NCBI RefSeq assembly: GCF_001721295.1
Contig: NZ_MDDS01000057.1
Coordinates: forward strand, 124,001-188,000
Reading direction: 5' to 3'
Source of the DNA: Sphingomonas turrisvirgatae
GTDB taxonomy: Bacteria; Pseudomonadota; Alphaproteobacteria; Sphingomonadales; Sphingomonadaceae
DNA length: 64,000 bases
The translations under genes and the position numbers were made by a program. Positions 48,968-58,796 of this stretch are shown piece after piece (the stretch's first letter is position 1; each line of letters opens with the position of its first letter). Under the pieces are notes generated by a model. That model had not been told where the DNA came from, ran no database searches, and saw nothing but the letters and a program-made list of their open reading frames with translations.

Positions 48968-49756
48968 ATGGACACCAGTAGCTTCTTCCGCCTCGACGGC
49001 AAGGTCGCGCTCGTCACCGGCGGCAGCCGCGGCATCGGCAAGATGATCGCCGCCGGCTTCATCGCGCAGGGGGCAAAGGTTTATATTTCCTCGCGCAAGG
49101 CGCCCGCGTGCGAGGAGACCGCCGCAGCGCTGGGGCCGAATTGCATCCCCCTCCCGATGGACGTGTCGACCGTCGATGGTTGCAAGGCGCTCGCCGCCGC
49201 GATGGCGGAGCGCGAACCGCAGCTCGACATCCTGGTCAACAATGCGGGCGCCGCATGGGGCGTGCCGTTCGAGGACTTTCCCGAAAGCGGCTGGGACAAG
49301 GTCATGGACCTCAACGTCAAGTCGCCCTTCTTCCTGACGCAGGCGCTGCACGGGCTGTTGAAAACGAAGGCGAGCCATGACGCGCCGTCGAAGGTCATCA
49401 ACATCACCTCGATCGACGGGCTGCGCCTCAACCCGTGGGAAACCTACAGCTATCACGCGTCAAAGGCGGCGCTGATCTATCTCACCAAGCGCATGGCCGC
49501 GCGGCTCATCCAGGACGGCATCATCGTCAACAGCCTGGCCCCCGGCGCGTTCGCCAGCGAGATGAACCGCGCCGCGCGCGACCATGGTGACGAGGTGGCC
49601 AAGCGAATTCCCATGCGCCGCATCGGCACGCCGGAGGATATGGCCGGTGCCGCGATCTTCCTCGCCAGCCGGGCGTCCGACTATGTCGTAGGCGACACGC
49701 TGGTGGTCGATGGCGGGCTGGTCAATGCCTCGCTTGGGACCAGCATCGACGCCTAG
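48968..49756 (+). CDS. SDR-family oxidoreductase (3-oxoacyl reductase-like)
   Basis: A 262-residue short-chain dehydrogenase. The NADPH-binding motif is VTGGSRGIGK near the N-terminus; NNAG is at about residue 92, and the catalytic Ser and YxxxK lie in INITSID and YSYHASKAAL (Tyr and Lys around residues 160-167). It resembles 3-oxoacyl reductases of the RhlG or FabG type. Its pairing with an acyl-CoA dehydrogenase suggests fatty-acid breakdown or acyl-chain metabolism. Its stop overlaps the convergent malic enzyme gene by 4 bases. Confidence 0.92.
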   Translation: MDTSSFFRLDGKVALVTGGSRGIGKMIAAGFIAQGAKVYISSRKAPACEETAAALGPNCIPLPMDVSTVDGCKALAAAMAEREPQLDILVNNAGAAWGVPFEDFPESGWDKVMDLNVKSPFFLTQALHGLLKTKASHDAPSKVINITSIDGLRLNPWETYSYHASKAALIYLTKRMAARLIQDGIIVNSLAPGAFASEMNRAARDHGDEVAKRIPMRRIGTPEDMAGAAIFLASRASDYVVGDTLVVDGGLVNASLGTSIDA

Positions 49757-52011
49757 CGCGCGATCCCGCCGGCCGCCAGCACCGCGAGCGTGACGAGCTC
49801 GCTCGCGGACGACGTCATCGTGGCGACCTGAACCGGCTTTTCCATGCCGACCAGCATCGGCCCGATCATGCTGTCGCCGCCCAGTTCGCGCAGCAGCTTG
49901 GCCGAGATGTGCGCGGACTGAAGCCCGGGCATGATCAGGATGTTGGCCGGGCCGGACAGACGCGCAAAGGGATAGTTGGCCAGCTGGCGCGGGTTGAGCG
50001 CGACGTCAGGCGCCATCTCGCCTTCGTACTCGAACCCGACCTGCCGCTGGTCCAGCACCTTCACGGCGTCGCGGATATTGTCCAGGAACGCGCCCTTGGG
50101 ATTGCCGAAGGTCGAATAGCTGAGAAACGCGACGCGCGGCTCATGCCCCATGCGACGCGCGACCTGCGCGGTCTGCTCGGCGATGTCGGCCAGTTCCTCG
50201 GCGCTCGGCCGCTCGTTGACCGTGGTGTCGGCGATGAAGACGGTGTGGCTCTGGCCCACCATGATATGCACGCCGAACGCGGTGCGGCCGTCCGCCACGT
50301 CGATGACCTTGCGCACCTCGCGCATGGTCTGGGCGTAGGTCCGCGTGATGCCGGTGATCATCGCGTCGCCCTCGCCCAGCTGGAGCAGCAGCGAGCCGAA
50401 GATGTTGCGGTCCTGGTTGACCATCCGCTCGGCATCGCGGCGCAGATAGCCGCGCCGCTGCAACCGGGCATAGAGGAAGTCGACCATCGCCGGCACCAGT
50501 GGCGAATGCCGACTGTTATGCACCTCGAAGCTTTCAGGATCGCTGACGCCCAGCGCACGAAGTCGGTCGTGCACGTCGTCGCGCCCCACCAGCACCGGCG
50601 TACCATAGCCCCCATCCCGAAAAGCAATCGCCGCCCGCAACACCACTTCTTCCTCGCCCTCGGCAAAGATCACGCGCTTGGGGTGCGCTCGCGCGCCTTC
50701 ATAGGCGAGCGTGAGCACAGATGTCGTCGGGTTCAGGCGGCCGCGCAGCGCGTGGCGATAGCCCGCCATGTCCAGGATCGGCTTGGTCGCGACGCCCGAA
50801 TCCATCGCCGCCTTGGCGACCGCGGACGAGACATTCTCCATCAGCCGCGGATCGAATGGCGCCGGGATGATATATTCGGGGCCGAAGCTGTGCGCGCGGC
50901 CATAGGCGATCGCGACTTCCTCGGGCACCTGCTCGCGCGCGAGTTCGGCGATGGCTTGCGCGGCGGCGATCTTCATTTCGTCGTTGATCCCCGTCGCGCG
51001 GACGTCGAGTGCGCCGCGGAAGATGAAGGGGAAGCCGATGACGTTGTTGACCTGGTTGGGGTAATCGGAGCGGCCGGTCGCGACGATCGCGTCGGGACGA
51101 ACGTTCTTGGCCAGTTCCGGCCGGATCTCCGGCTCTGGGTTGGCCATCGCGAAGATGATCGGCGCTGGTGCCATGTCCTTGACCATCTCGGGCTTGAGCG
51201 CGCCCGCCGCCGACAGGCCCAGGAACACGTCCGCGCCCACCAGCGCCTCGGTCAGCGTCGAACGGTCAGTGGCCACGGCATGCGCCGACTGCCACTGGTT
51301 AATGCCTTCCCGGTCCGGCGTGATCACGCCCTTGCGGTCGCACATCAGCACATTATCGTTACGCACGCCCATGCGCTTGATAAGCTCGGTACAGGCAATG
51401 GCGGCGGCCCCCGCGCCGTTCACGACGACCTTGATCTCGCCCAGCTTCCGCCCCGTCAGCAGGCAGGCGTTGATGAGGCCCGCCGCGGTGATGATCGCCG
51501 TGCCGTGCTGATCGTCATGGAATACCGGGATGTTCATGCGCTCGCGCAGCGTCTGCTCGATGATGAAGCATTCCGGCGCCTTGATGTCCTCGAGGTTGAT
51601 GCCGCCGAAGCTCGGCTCCATCAGCTCCACGGCATCGATGATGCGATCGACGTCCTCGCTCTTCAGCTCGATGTCGATCGAATCGACGTCGGCGAAGCGC
51701 TTGAACAGTACCGCCTTGCCTTCCATCACCGGTTTCGAAGCCAGCGCGCCCAGATTGCCCATGCCCAGGATCGCGGTGCCGTTCGAAACGACCGCGACCA
51801 GATTGCCTTTGGCGGTATAGTCATAGGCGGTCGCCGGATCGTCAGCGATTGCCTGCACCGGCACGGCCACGCCGGGCGAATAGGCCAGCGCCAGGTCGCG
51901 TTGCGTGGTCAGCGGCTTGGATGCGACGATCTCGATCTTGCCCGGCCGGCCCTCCGAATGGAACAACAGCGCCTCGCGCTCGGAAAACTGGACATTGGCT
52001 TCTTCGGACAT
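49753..52011 (-). CDS. maeB: NADP-dependent malic enzyme with phosphotransacetylase-like domain
   Basis: A 752-residue MaeB-type enzyme. Residues 1-430 form the malic enzyme ([16 protein letters not shown] and [23 protein letters not shown] near the N-terminus, cited here by parts, and the NADP-binding [15 protein letters not shown]); residues 430-752 form a phosphate acetyltransferase-like domain ([28 protein letters not shown]) that usually lacks activity and binds acetyl-CoA as a regulator. It converts malate to pyruvate with NADPH formation. Length matches the family. Confidence 0.94.
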   Translation of the reverse strand: MSEEANVQFSEREALLFHSEGRPGKIEIVASKPLTTQRDLALAYSPGVAVPVQAIADDPATAYDYTAKGNLVAVVSNGTAILGMGNLGALASKPVMEGKAVLFKRFADVDSIDIELKSEDVDRIIDAVELMEPSFGGINLEDIKAPECFIIEQTLRERMNIPVFHDDQHGTAIITAAGLINACLLTGRKLGEIKVVVNGAGAAAIACTELIKRMGVRNDNVLMCDRKGVITPDREGINQWQSAHAVATDRSTLTEALVGADVFLGLSAAGALKPEMVKDMAPAPIIFAMANPEPEIRPELAKNVRPDAIVATGRSDYPNQVNNVIGFPFIFRGALDVRATGINDEMKIAAAQAIAELAREQVPEEVAIAYGRAHSFGPEYIIPAPFDPRLMENVSSAVAKAAMDSGVATKPILDMAGYRHALRGRLNPTTSVLTLAYEGARAHPKRVIFAEGEEEVVLRAAIAFRDGGYGTPVLVGRDDVHDRLRALGVSDPESFEVHNSRHSPLVPAMVDFLYARLQRRGYLRRDAERMVNQDRNIFGSLLLQLGEGDAMITGITRTYAQTMREVRKVIDVADGRTAFGVHIMVGQSHTVFIADTTVNERPSAEELADIAEQTAQVARRMGHEPRVAFLSYSTFGNPKGAFLDNIRDAVKVLDQRQVGFEYEGEMAPDVALNPRQLANYPFARLSGPANILIMPGLQSAHISAKLLRELGGDSMIGPMLVGMEKPVQVATMTSSASELVTLAVLAAGGIAR

Positions 52012-52131
52012 TCGGCACTCCCGGGTTGATCTCCTTTAGGAGCGTGGCAACCCGAATGGCAACGCCGCCATCCACACGATTCCGCCAGCTGCCATTGTCC
52101 CTTGTAGATCGCTGGGCTAACCGCATCGCCG

Positions 52132-54726
52132 ATGAGCGCGGCCCCCACTCCGATGATGGCGCAATATCTTGCGCTCAAGGCGGAGGCCGACGACTGCCTG
52201 CTCTTCTATCGCATGGGCGATTTTTTCGAGCTGTTCTTCGAGGATGCGAAGATCGCGGCGCAGGTGCTCGACATCGCGCTGACCGCTCGCGGCGAGCATG
52301 ACGGTGAACGCATCCCCATGTGCGGTGTGCCGGCGCATTCGGCCGAAGGATATCTCGCGCGGCTGATCAAGGCGGGGCATCGCGTCGCCATTGCCGATCA
52401 GGTTGAAACGCCAGAGGAAGCGAAGAAGCGCGGCGGTTCGAAGGCGCTGGTCGCGCGCGCCATCGTCCGTGTGGTGACCGCCGGCACGCTGACCGAGGAA
52501 GCACTGCTCGACAGCCGGACCGCTAACTGGTGCGCCGCGGTTGGCGAAGCGAGCGGCGAATGCGCCATTGCCGCCGCCGATATCTCGACGGGGCGGTTCG
52601 AGATCCTAGAGTGCAGCGCGGAGGCGGTCGGCGCGGCGCTCGCGCGGCTGAACGCGGTCGAGGTAATCGCCGCCGACACCACGGATCTCCACCTCGCCAC
52701 CGGTTACCGGCCCAAGGCGGAGTTCGACAGCGGCGCGGGCGAGGCGCGGCTGAAACGACTGTTCGGCGTTGCGACGCTCGACGGCTTCGGCCAGTTCAGC
52801 CGCGCGGCACTGTCGGCTGCCGGCGGGCTGACCGCGTATCTCGAACATACCGCCAAGGGCGCGCTTCCCTTCCTGCGCCCGCCGCGCATCACGCGCTCGG
52901 ACGCGCACATGGCGATCGACGCGGCGACGCGCGAGAGCTTGGAACTGACGGTAAGCCAATCGGGCGCGCGCAAGGGCAGCCTGCTCGATGCGGTGGATCG
53001 CACGGTTACCGGCGCCGGCGCGCGGCTGCTTTGCACCGACATCGCCGCGCCGCTGATGGACCGCTCGGCGATCGAGGCGCGGCTCGATCTGGTCCAGCGC
53101 TTTCACGACGAACAGAATCTGCGCGACGATCTGCGCGCGTCGCTTCGCGCACTGCCCGATATTGGCCGCGCGCTGGGCCGCCTGGCCGCCGGGCGCGGGT
53201 CGCCCCGCGATCTCGGCCAGTTGCGCGATGGTCTGGACGGGGCCTGGCGGCTGGGCGAGAAGCTCGGCAAGCTGCCGCAACCGCCCGAATTGCTTGGCGC
53301 CCTCATTCCCGATCTGCGGGGGCATGGCGCGCTGATCGACCTGCTCCAGCGCGCGCTCGTGCCCGCCCCGCCGATCGATGCGGGCCAGGGCGGCTACATC
53401 GCCGAAGGCTATGATGCGGCGCTCGACGATCTGCGCGATGCCGGTGCGGGCGGTCGCCGCGCGCTCGCCGCGCTCGAGGCCGACTATCGCCAGCGCACCG
53501 GCATCCAGGCGCTCAAGATCAAGCATAACGGCGTGCTCGGCTATCATATCGAGGTGGCGGCCAAACACGCCGACGAGCTGATGCGCCCTGACAGCGGCTT
53601 TACCCATCGCCAGACGCTGGCGGGCGTGGTTCGCTTCAATGCGCCCGAATTGCACGAGATCGCGCTCAAGGTGACCCAGGCCGGCGCGCACGCGCTGACC
53701 GCTGAGGCCGCGCATCTGGAAGAGCTGACCGCCGCCGCGCTCGACCGGGGTGAGGCGATCGCCGCGACCGCCGACGCACTGGCCCGGCTGGACGTCGCTG
53801 GCGCGCTGGCGGAACGCGCGGCGGAAGGCGGCTGGACTCGGCCCGTGCTGGTAGATCACGCATGTTTCGAGGTCGAGGGTGGTCGGCATCCGGTGGTCGA
53901 AACCGCGCTGGCCAAAAGCGGCGAGCGCTTCGTCGCCAACGACTGTGTGCTGTCGGAAAGCAGCCGACTGTGGCTCGTCACGGGTCCCAACATGGGCGGC
54001 AAGTCGACCTTCCTGCGCCAGAATGCGTTGATCGCCGTGCTGGCGCAGGTTGGTGCCTATGTGCCCGCAGCGCGCGCGAAGCTGGGGCTGGTGGATCGCC
54101 TGTTCAGCCGCGTCGGCGCGTCGGACAATCTCGCGCGCGGGCGATCGACCTTCATGGTCGAGATGGTCGAAACCGCCGCGATCCTGGCGCAGGCGACACC
54201 GCGCAGCTTCGTGATACTGGATGAAGTCGGCCGCGGCACTTCCACCTATGACGGGCTTGCCATCGCCTGGGCGGTGGTCGAGGCGATCCACGAGGACAAT
54301 CGCTGCCGCTGCCTGTTCGCGACTCACTATCACGAGCTGACGCGGCTCGCCGAACGGTGCGAGGCGCTGTCGCTCCACCATGTCCGTGCGCGCGAGTGGA
54401 AGGGCGATCTGGTGCTGCTGCACGAGGTGGCGGAGGGGCCGGCGGACCGCAGCTACGGCCTGGCCGTCGCGCGGCTGGCTGGCCTTCCGCCGGTGACCAT
54501 CGCGCGCGCCAAGGCGGTCCTGGCCAAGCTGGAAGCCGGTCGGCAGAAGACAGGTGGGATCGCGGCGGGCTTGGACGACCTGCCGCTGTTCGCTGCGGCG
54601 GCGGAGCAAGAGGCAGAGACGGTCGATGCGCTTCGCGCCGAACTGGCCGGCATCGACATCGACGCGCTCAGCCCGCGCGAGGCGCTTGATACGCTCTACC
54701 GGCTGAAAACCATGATGGACAGCTGA
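52132..54726 (+). CDS. mutS: DNA mismatch repair protein MutS
   Basis: An 864-residue protein with the mismatch-binding N-domain (MMAQYLALKAEADDCLLFYR, with MGDFFELFFEDA), connector and lever domains, and the ATPase with Walker A GPNMGGKSTFLRQN near residue 620 and Walker B FVILDEVGRGTSTYDG. MutS recognises mismatches and loads MutL. The phenylalanine-containing MGDFFE motif inserted at the mismatch is present. Start at the first ATG after a weak ribosome site; the stop codon TGA overlaps the ATG of a tiny downstream frame. Confidence 0.97.
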   Translation: MSAAPTPMMAQYLALKAEADDCLLFYRMGDFFELFFEDAKIAAQVLDIALTARGEHDGERIPMCGVPAHSAEGYLARLIKAGHRVAIADQVETPEEAKKRGGSKALVARAIVRVVTAGTLTEEALLDSRTANWCAAVGEASGECAIAAADISTGRFEILECSAEAVGAALARLNAVEVIAADTTDLHLATGYRPKAEFDSGAGEARLKRLFGVATLDGFGQFSRAALSAAGGLTAYLEHTAKGALPFLRPPRITRSDAHMAIDAATRESLELTVSQSGARKGSLLDAVDRTVTGAGARLLCTDIAAPLMDRSAIEARLDLVQRFHDEQNLRDDLRASLRALPDIGRALGRLAAGRGSPRDLGQLRDGLDGAWRLGEKLGKLPQPPELLGALIPDLRGHGALIDLLQRALVPAPPIDAGQGGYIAEGYDAALDDLRDAGAGGRRALAALEADYRQRTGIQALKIKHNGVLGYHIEVAAKHADELMRPDSGFTHRQTLAGVVRFNAPELHEIALKVTQAGAHALTAEAAHLEELTAAALDRGEAIAATADALARLDVAGALAERAAEGGWTRPVLVDHACFEVEGGRHPVVETALAKSGERFVANDCVLSESSRLWLVTGPNMGGKSTFLRQNALIAVLAQVGAYVPAARAKLGLVDRLFSRVGASDNLARGRSTFMVEMVETAAILAQATPRSFVILDEVGRGTSTYDGLAIAWAVVEAIHEDNRCRCLFATHYHELTRLAERCEALSLHHVRAREWKGDLVLLHEVAEGPADRSYGLAVARLAGLPPVTIARAKAVLAKLEAGRQKTGGIAAGLDDLPLFAAAAEQEAETVDALRAELAGIDIDALSPREALDTLYRLKTMMDS

Positions 54727-54875
54727 TGCGCGAGAGCGGTCTGGTCGGGATCATCAGCATCGTTTTCAGGACGGTGCGCGACGGCTATGGCACCGCTCGC
54801 GCATGGCTGGTGATGGCAGCGTTCGCCGCCCCGCCGCTGCTGCTGCTCGCGCTGATCCTGCTACTGCTGCTCTGA
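54726..54875 (+). CDS. tiny putative membrane protein coupled to mutS
   Basis: A 49-residue frame whose ATG overlaps the mutS stop codon (TGATG). The product has a short amphipathic N-terminus (GLVGIISIVFRTVRDGYG) and a hydrophobic C-terminal helix rich in leucine (about residues 29-49). The overlap and the membrane-like profile suggest a real co-translated small protein, but no homologue is known to me and the GC-rich Leu codons could produce such a helix by chance. It overlaps the convergent FMN reductase gene by 15 bases. Confidence 0.35.
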   Translation: MRESGLVGIISIVFRTVRDGYGTARAWLVMAAFAAPPLLLLALILLLLL

Positions 54876-55445
54876 CGCCCGCTTCGCCCCGACCGCGTCG
54901 ACCCACCACATGAACTCGTCGGTGAAGCGCGAAAATCCGCGCGCCAGCGCCGCGCCGCCATCGCCCTGGGGCTGATCGCGTTCGTCCAGCGCCTGGCCAA
55001 TCTGCGCGACGGTGACCGTCGCGGGCACCACGGCCATTCCCATTTCAGTGAGCGTCGCATGCCATATCGAATTGCTGCGCGCACCGCCCAGCCGTCCGGC
55101 CGAATAGCTGACGATCCCCGCCGGCCGCCGCGCCCATTCGGAAAGATAGTGGTCGGTCAAATTCTTGAGGCCCGGCTGCATCCCCCAATTATATTCGCCG
55201 GCGACAAACAGGAACCCGTCGGCGTCGCGCAGCTTCTTGGCCAGCGACTCCATCGCTGCCGGTGCCTCGCCTTGCGGATAATCCATGTACCGCTTGTCGA
55301 GCATCGGCAGACCGATATCGCGCGCGTCGATCAGTTCGACGTCGTGCCCCTGTGTCGCCAGTTGCGCCACGATCCAGCGCGCGAGCCGGATGCCGATGCG
55401 CGCCTCGCGATAGGAGCCGTAAAGAACCAGGATACGGTGCGACAT
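54861..55445 (-). CDS. NADPH-dependent FMN reductase family protein
   Basis: A 194-residue flavodoxin-fold protein with ILVLYGSYREARIG at the N-terminus (phosphate loop), DADGFLFVAGEYNWGMQPGL in the middle (core of the FMN site) and KNLTDHY. It belongs to the NADPH-dependent FMN/azo/quinone reductases that supply reduced flavin or detoxify quinones. GAGGAG precedes the ATG at 55445. No operon partner. Confidence 0.88.
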   Translation of the reverse strand: MSHRILVLYGSYREARIGIRLARWIVAQLATQGHDVELIDARDIGLPMLDKRYMDYPQGEAPAAMESLAKKLRDADGFLFVAGEYNWGMQPGLKNLTDHYLSEWARRPAGIVSYSAGRLGGARSNSIWHATLTEMGMAVVPATVTVAQIGQALDERDQPQGDGGAALARGFSRFTDEFMWWVDAVGAKRASEQQ

Positions 55446-55505
55446 GGCGATACTCCTCACGACACGGGCCGGCTGCCTTCCATGATCGGCACCGCGGGCA
55501 ACACC

Positions 55506-55685
55506 ATGTCGCGATTCCAGTCCCTCTTCGCGCCTTTCGGGCTGCTGCTCGGCCTGTCGATTGTCGAGCTGCTGAGTGGCCCTGCGCGGTCAGCTGTTCA
55601 TGGCCGCGCTGATCGCGCGTCACCTGGGGTCTATCTGCTGCCCAAAATGAAAGAGGCCACCGGGGCCATCCCTGGCACCCGGTGA
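55506..55685 (+). pseudogene. remnant of a small membrane protein gene
   Basis: A 59-codon frame beginning SRFQSLFAPFGLLLGLSIVELLSG, which resembles the first helix of longer membrane proteins common in sphingomonads (typical start LFALLLGL-EVLGG). After about 30 codons the similarity stops and the frame runs into unrelated sequence, so only the first helix is left. It lies next to the structured-RNA candidate and could also be the chance reading of a remnant. Confidence 0.35.
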
Positions 55686-55824
55686 CCTCCGACATGGTCA
55701 GCGGCCGGAAGCTCCAGCCCGGGAGACCATGCGGGCCGCTTGTCCGCTTGCAGATGCCGTTGACTGGGGGAGAATACCCCCCGGCATCATTCCGGTGGAG
55801 GGCTTCCACCGGGAGCAAGTGAAC

Positions 55825-55881
55825 TTAGCGGCGCGTCTCCCGAACGAACTGAACCGACCCCATTGCTGAACCATGAGACAT
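55825..55881 (-). CDS. 18-codon leader-type ORF
   Basis: Encodes MSHGSAMGSVQFVRETRR. The Shine-Dalgarno at 55883-55897, GAAAGGAGGTGATCC, can pair over 15 bases with the standard 16S rRNA 3' end, and 7 bases separate GGAGG from the ATG. A peptide this short suggests a leader peptide or a translation-linked regulatory element instead of a functional protein, though a small protein is possible. Confidence 0.5.
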   Translation of the reverse strand: MSHGSAMGSVQFVRETRR

Positions 55882-55882
55882 C

Positions 55883-55897
55883 GGATCACCTCCTTTC
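55883..55897 (-). promoter_or_regulatory. perfect 15-base Shine-Dalgarno sequence
   Basis: GAAAGGAGGTGATCC is the exact complement of the canonical 16S rRNA 3' end (GGATCACCTCCTTTC). Ordinary genes in this window use only 4 to 7 of these bases, so this site is exceptional. Confidence 0.85.
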
Positions 55898-56018
55898 GCT
55901 TGTTGAACACTGCGCCCCCGACTTGGGAACGAGGCGAGTGTGAATCAATGCGAAAGGCAGAACAAGTCTTGTTTTAATCGGCCGGATCGACGAACTTCAA
56001 AGTTCTGGCGCTCACGTC

Positions 56019-56495
56019 CTAGCGCCGGCAATCCTCAGCGACGCGAAGCACCTCGGCATGGGCTGGTACGACCAGCGGCGGCGCGCCGGGCGTCTCCACG
56101 ATGAACCGCCCGCGACTAAATCCCATGGCGTCGATCAACCGGTCGCTTGCCGGTAGTGCCCCGGTGACCGTACGCTCGCTGCTCGTAGTGCGGAGCGTGA
56201 GCGGGCCGGACGAACCACTGCGGATCAACGACAGCCGCCCTGCTTCACACCGGATCGTGAAGACGGGCGCAGCCGCGCTATAGACCGCGACGCTCCCCTG
56301 CCCTTCGCGGCGATAGGACCAGTTGCCCGGCGTCAGCGGCCAGTCCCGCCAATCGCTGCTTGCCGCAGGCGGCGCTGGAGCCGGCACAGGCGCTGGTGGG
56401 GGTGCGGGACGGGGTGCCGGCGCAGGCGGCGGCGCTGACGGCGCGACGCAGGCGGCAAGGACGGCGAGCGACGAGAGAGCGAGGAGATGGCGCAT
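56019..56495 (-). CDS. proline-rich lipoprotein of unknown function
   Basis: A 158-residue product: signal peptide with lipobox (LAVLAAC, Cys about residue 15), a 35-residue Pro/Ala linker, then a globular domain with DWPLTPGNWSYRREGQG, FTIRCEAGRLSLIRSG and a final VLRVAEDCRR, containing two Cys that may pair. Lipoproteins with this kind of Pro/Ala spacer can span part of the periplasm. No family recognised. I chose the ATG at 56495, whose upstream sequence has GAGGAGA. Confidence 0.75.
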   Translation of the reverse strand: MRHLLALSSLAVLAACVAPSAPPPAPAPRPAPPPAPVPAPAPPAASSDWRDWPLTPGNWSYRREGQGSVAVYSAAAPVFTIRCEAGRLSLIRSGSSGPLTLRTTSSERTVTGALPASDRLIDAMGFSRGRFIVETPGAPPLVVPAHAEVLRVAEDCRR

Positions 56496-56545
56496 GCCGA
56501 CCCTTATGGGCGAGCGGATGCCGAGCCTCAACCGCCTGGCGCGAC

Positions 56546-58735
56546 TTATCGCTTGCCCCCGCCCCATTTGCGCTGCGTCTTGCCGAACCGGGTCTTGCGC
56601 GTGCCGGGCTTGCCCTCGTTGCTTCGCCCCATGACCGGCGCCTTGTGCTCGCCGGCGGGCAGGCCGAGCTCCTCGGCTTCCAGGCTGCGGATCTCGTCGC
56701 GCAGGCGTCCCGCCTCCTCGAACTCCAGATTGGCGGCGGCATCGCGCATCTTCTTTTCCAGTTCCTCGATATACGCGCGCAGATTGTGGCCGACCATGTG
56801 CGTCGGGCCGTCCTCGATCTCGACCGTGACCTGATCCTTGGACGCGACATGCGCGATGATGTCGCCGATGTTGCGCTTGATCGTGGTCGGCGTGATGCCG
56901 TGCAGCTTGTTGTACGCTTCCTGCTTCTCACGCCGCCGGCTGGTTTCGTTGAGCGCACGCTCCATGCTGCCGGTAATGCGGTCGGCATAGAGGATCACTC
57001 GCCCCTCGACGTTGCGCGCGGCGCGGCCGATCGTCTGAATCAGCGAGGTTTCGGAGCGCAGGAACCCTTCCTTGTCGGCATCCAGAATCGCGACCAGGCC
57101 GCATTCGGGGATATCGAGTCCCTCGCGCAGCAGGTTGATGCCGATCAGCACGTCATAGACGCCCATGCGCAGGTCGCGGATCAGCTCGATACGCTCCAGC
57201 GTCTCGACGTCCGAATGCATATAGCGGACCTTGATCCCCGCCTCGTGCATATATTCGGTCAGGTCCTCGGCCATGCGCTTGGTCAGCGTCGTGACGAGGG
57301 TGCGGTAGCCGAGCTGCGCGGTCTTCTTGCACTCGACGATCAGGTCCTGGACCTGTTCCTCGACCGGCTTGATCTCGACCGGCGGATCGATCAGGCCGGT
57401 GGGGCGGATCACCTGCTCGCTGAACACGCCGCCGGTCTGCTCCATCTCCCAGCCGCCGGGCGTCGCCGACACGCTGACCGTCTGCGGGCGCATCGCATCC
57501 CATTCGTTGAAGCGCAGCGGACGGTTGTCGATGCAACTCGGCAGACGGAAGCCATATTCGGCCAGCGTGATCTTCCGCCGATGGTCGCCGCGCGCCATCG
57601 CGCCGATCTGCGGAATGGTCTGATGGCTTTCGTCCACGAACAGCAGCGCGTTTTCGGGCAGATATTCGAACAGGGTCGGCGGCGGCTCGCCCGGCAGGCG
57701 GCCCGTCAGGAAGCGGCTGTAATTCTCGATCCCCGCGCAGCTGCCCGTTGCGGCGATCATCTCGAGGTCGAAGTTCGTGCGCTGCTCCAGCCGCTGTGCT
57801 TCCAGCAGCTTGCCCTCGAGATGCAATTCCTTCAGCCGCTCGGCCAGCTCATGCTTGATCGCTTCCATCGCCTGTTTGAGCGTCGGGCCGGGCGTCACAT
57901 GGTGCGAGTTGGCATAGACCCGCACATAGTCGAGGTTGGCGACCTTCGCCCCGGTCAGCGGGTCGAACTCGGTAATCTCCTCGATATCGTCGCCGAAGAA
58001 GCTGATCCGCCAGGCGGTATCCTCATAGTGCGAGGGGAAAATTTCGAGGCTGTCGCCGCGCACCCGGAAATTGCCGCGCGCGAACGCGGCGTCGTTGCGC
58101 TTGTATTGCAACGCGACGAGCTTGCGGATGATCTCGCGCTGGTCGGCGACCTGGCCCTTCTTCAAGTCGAAGATCATCGCCGAATAGGTCTCGACCGAGC
58201 CGATGCCGTAAAGGCAGCTGACCGAGGCGACGATGATGACGTCGTCGCGCTCCAGCAGCGATCGGGTGGCCGAATGGCGCATCCGGTCGATCGCCTCGTT
58301 TACCGAGCTTTCCTTTTCGATATAGGTGTCGGACCGGGGCACATACGCCTCGGGCTGGTAATAGTCGTAATAGCTGACGAAATACTCGACCGCATTCTCC
58401 GGGAAGAACGACTTGAACTCGCCATAAAGCTGCGCGGCGAGGATCTTGTTGGGCGCGAGGATCAGCGCGGGTCGCTGCATCGCCTCGATCACCTTGGCCA
58501 TCGTAAAGGTCTTGCCCGATCCGGTGACACCCAGCAGCACCTGATCGCGCTCGCCGGCCTTCGCCGCCTCGACCAGTTCGGCGATCGCGGTCGGCTGATC
58601 GCCCGAGGGGGTATAGTCGCTGACCAGCTTGAACGGCCGGCCGCCTTCCGACTTTTCGGGCCGGTTGGGCCGGTGCGGCACGAAGTTTTCGCCGGTCTCG
58701 GGCTCGGCAAGATTGGTGCGGATCTGAATGGCCAT
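56546..58735 (-). CDS. uvrB: excinuclease ABC subunit UvrB
   Basis: A 729-residue nucleotide excision repair helicase. Walker [13 protein letters not shown] lies at about residues 68-79, the beta-hairpin [10 protein letters not shown] follows near 120, helicase motifs run through [16 protein letters not shown], and the C-terminal UVR domain for UvrA/UvrC contact is at about 655-690 ([14 protein letters not shown]). It has a C-terminal Lys/Arg-rich extension beyond the UVR domain. The ATG at 58735 gives a typical start. A LexA-type box lies 61 bases upstream, so SOS induction is likely. Confidence 0.97.
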   Translation of the reverse strand: MAIQIRTNLAEPETGENFVPHRPNRPEKSEGGRPFKLVSDYTPSGDQPTAIAELVEAAKAGERDQVLLGVTGSGKTFTMAKVIEAMQRPALILAPNKILAAQLYGEFKSFFPENAVEYFVSYYDYYQPEAYVPRSDTYIEKESSVNEAIDRMRHSATRSLLERDDVIIVASVSCLYGIGSVETYSAMIFDLKKGQVADQREIIRKLVALQYKRNDAAFARGNFRVRGDSLEIFPSHYEDTAWRISFFGDDIEEITEFDPLTGAKVANLDYVRVYANSHHVTPGPTLKQAMEAIKHELAERLKELHLEGKLLEAQRLEQRTNFDLEMIAATGSCAGIENYSRFLTGRLPGEPPPTLFEYLPENALLFVDESHQTIPQIGAMARGDHRRKITLAEYGFRLPSCIDNRPLRFNEWDAMRPQTVSVSATPGGWEMEQTGGVFSEQVIRPTGLIDPPVEIKPVEEQVQDLIVECKKTAQLGYRTLVTTLTKRMAEDLTEYMHEAGIKVRYMHSDVETLERIELIRDLRMGVYDVLIGINLLREGLDIPECGLVAILDADKEGFLRSETSLIQTIGRAARNVEGRVILYADRITGSMERALNETSRRREKQEAYNKLHGITPTTIKRNIGDIIAHVASKDQVTVEIEDGPTHMVGHNLRAYIEELEKKMRDAAANLEFEEAGRLRDEIRSLEAEELGLPAGEHKAPVMGRSNEGKPGTRKTRFGKTQRKWGGGKR

Positions 58736-58796
58736 GGCGGCGATATGGTGCCTTTCGCAGATCGTGCAATCGCAGTCCGCTATCGCATGGTCACCA

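Larger units (their letters stand above)
55640..55960 (-). ncRNA. candidate structured RNA with leader ORF and perfect Shine-Dalgarno
   Basis: On the minus strand, reading from 55960 down: an 18-codon ORF (55825-55881) behind a perfect Shine-Dalgarno, then four hairpins: CCGGTGGA/TCCACCGG (55792-55812); a two-part stem GATGCCG/CGGCATC with inner GGGGG/CCCCC and a 6-base bulge (55753-55788); CATGGTC/GACCATG (55693-55731); and CACCGGG/CCCGGTG with an inner GCCA/TGGC (55658-55684), followed by a T-rich tail that could terminate the transcript. No longer protein-coding gene fits this 570-base gap. Family and function are unknown. Confidence 0.5.

Noticed and set aside
55883..55900. A fragment of 16S rRNA (plus strand reads GGATCACCTCCTTTC)
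   Set aside because: Only the last 15 bases match and nothing upstream resembles 16S rRNA; a Shine-Dalgarno on the minus strand with an ORF at the right distance explains it better.
55698..55910. A 70-codon frame on the minus strand in the structured RNA region
   Set aside because: It overlaps the hairpins, has no ribosome site and has an unlikely composition; the 18-codon ORF with the perfect Shine-Dalgarno is preferred.
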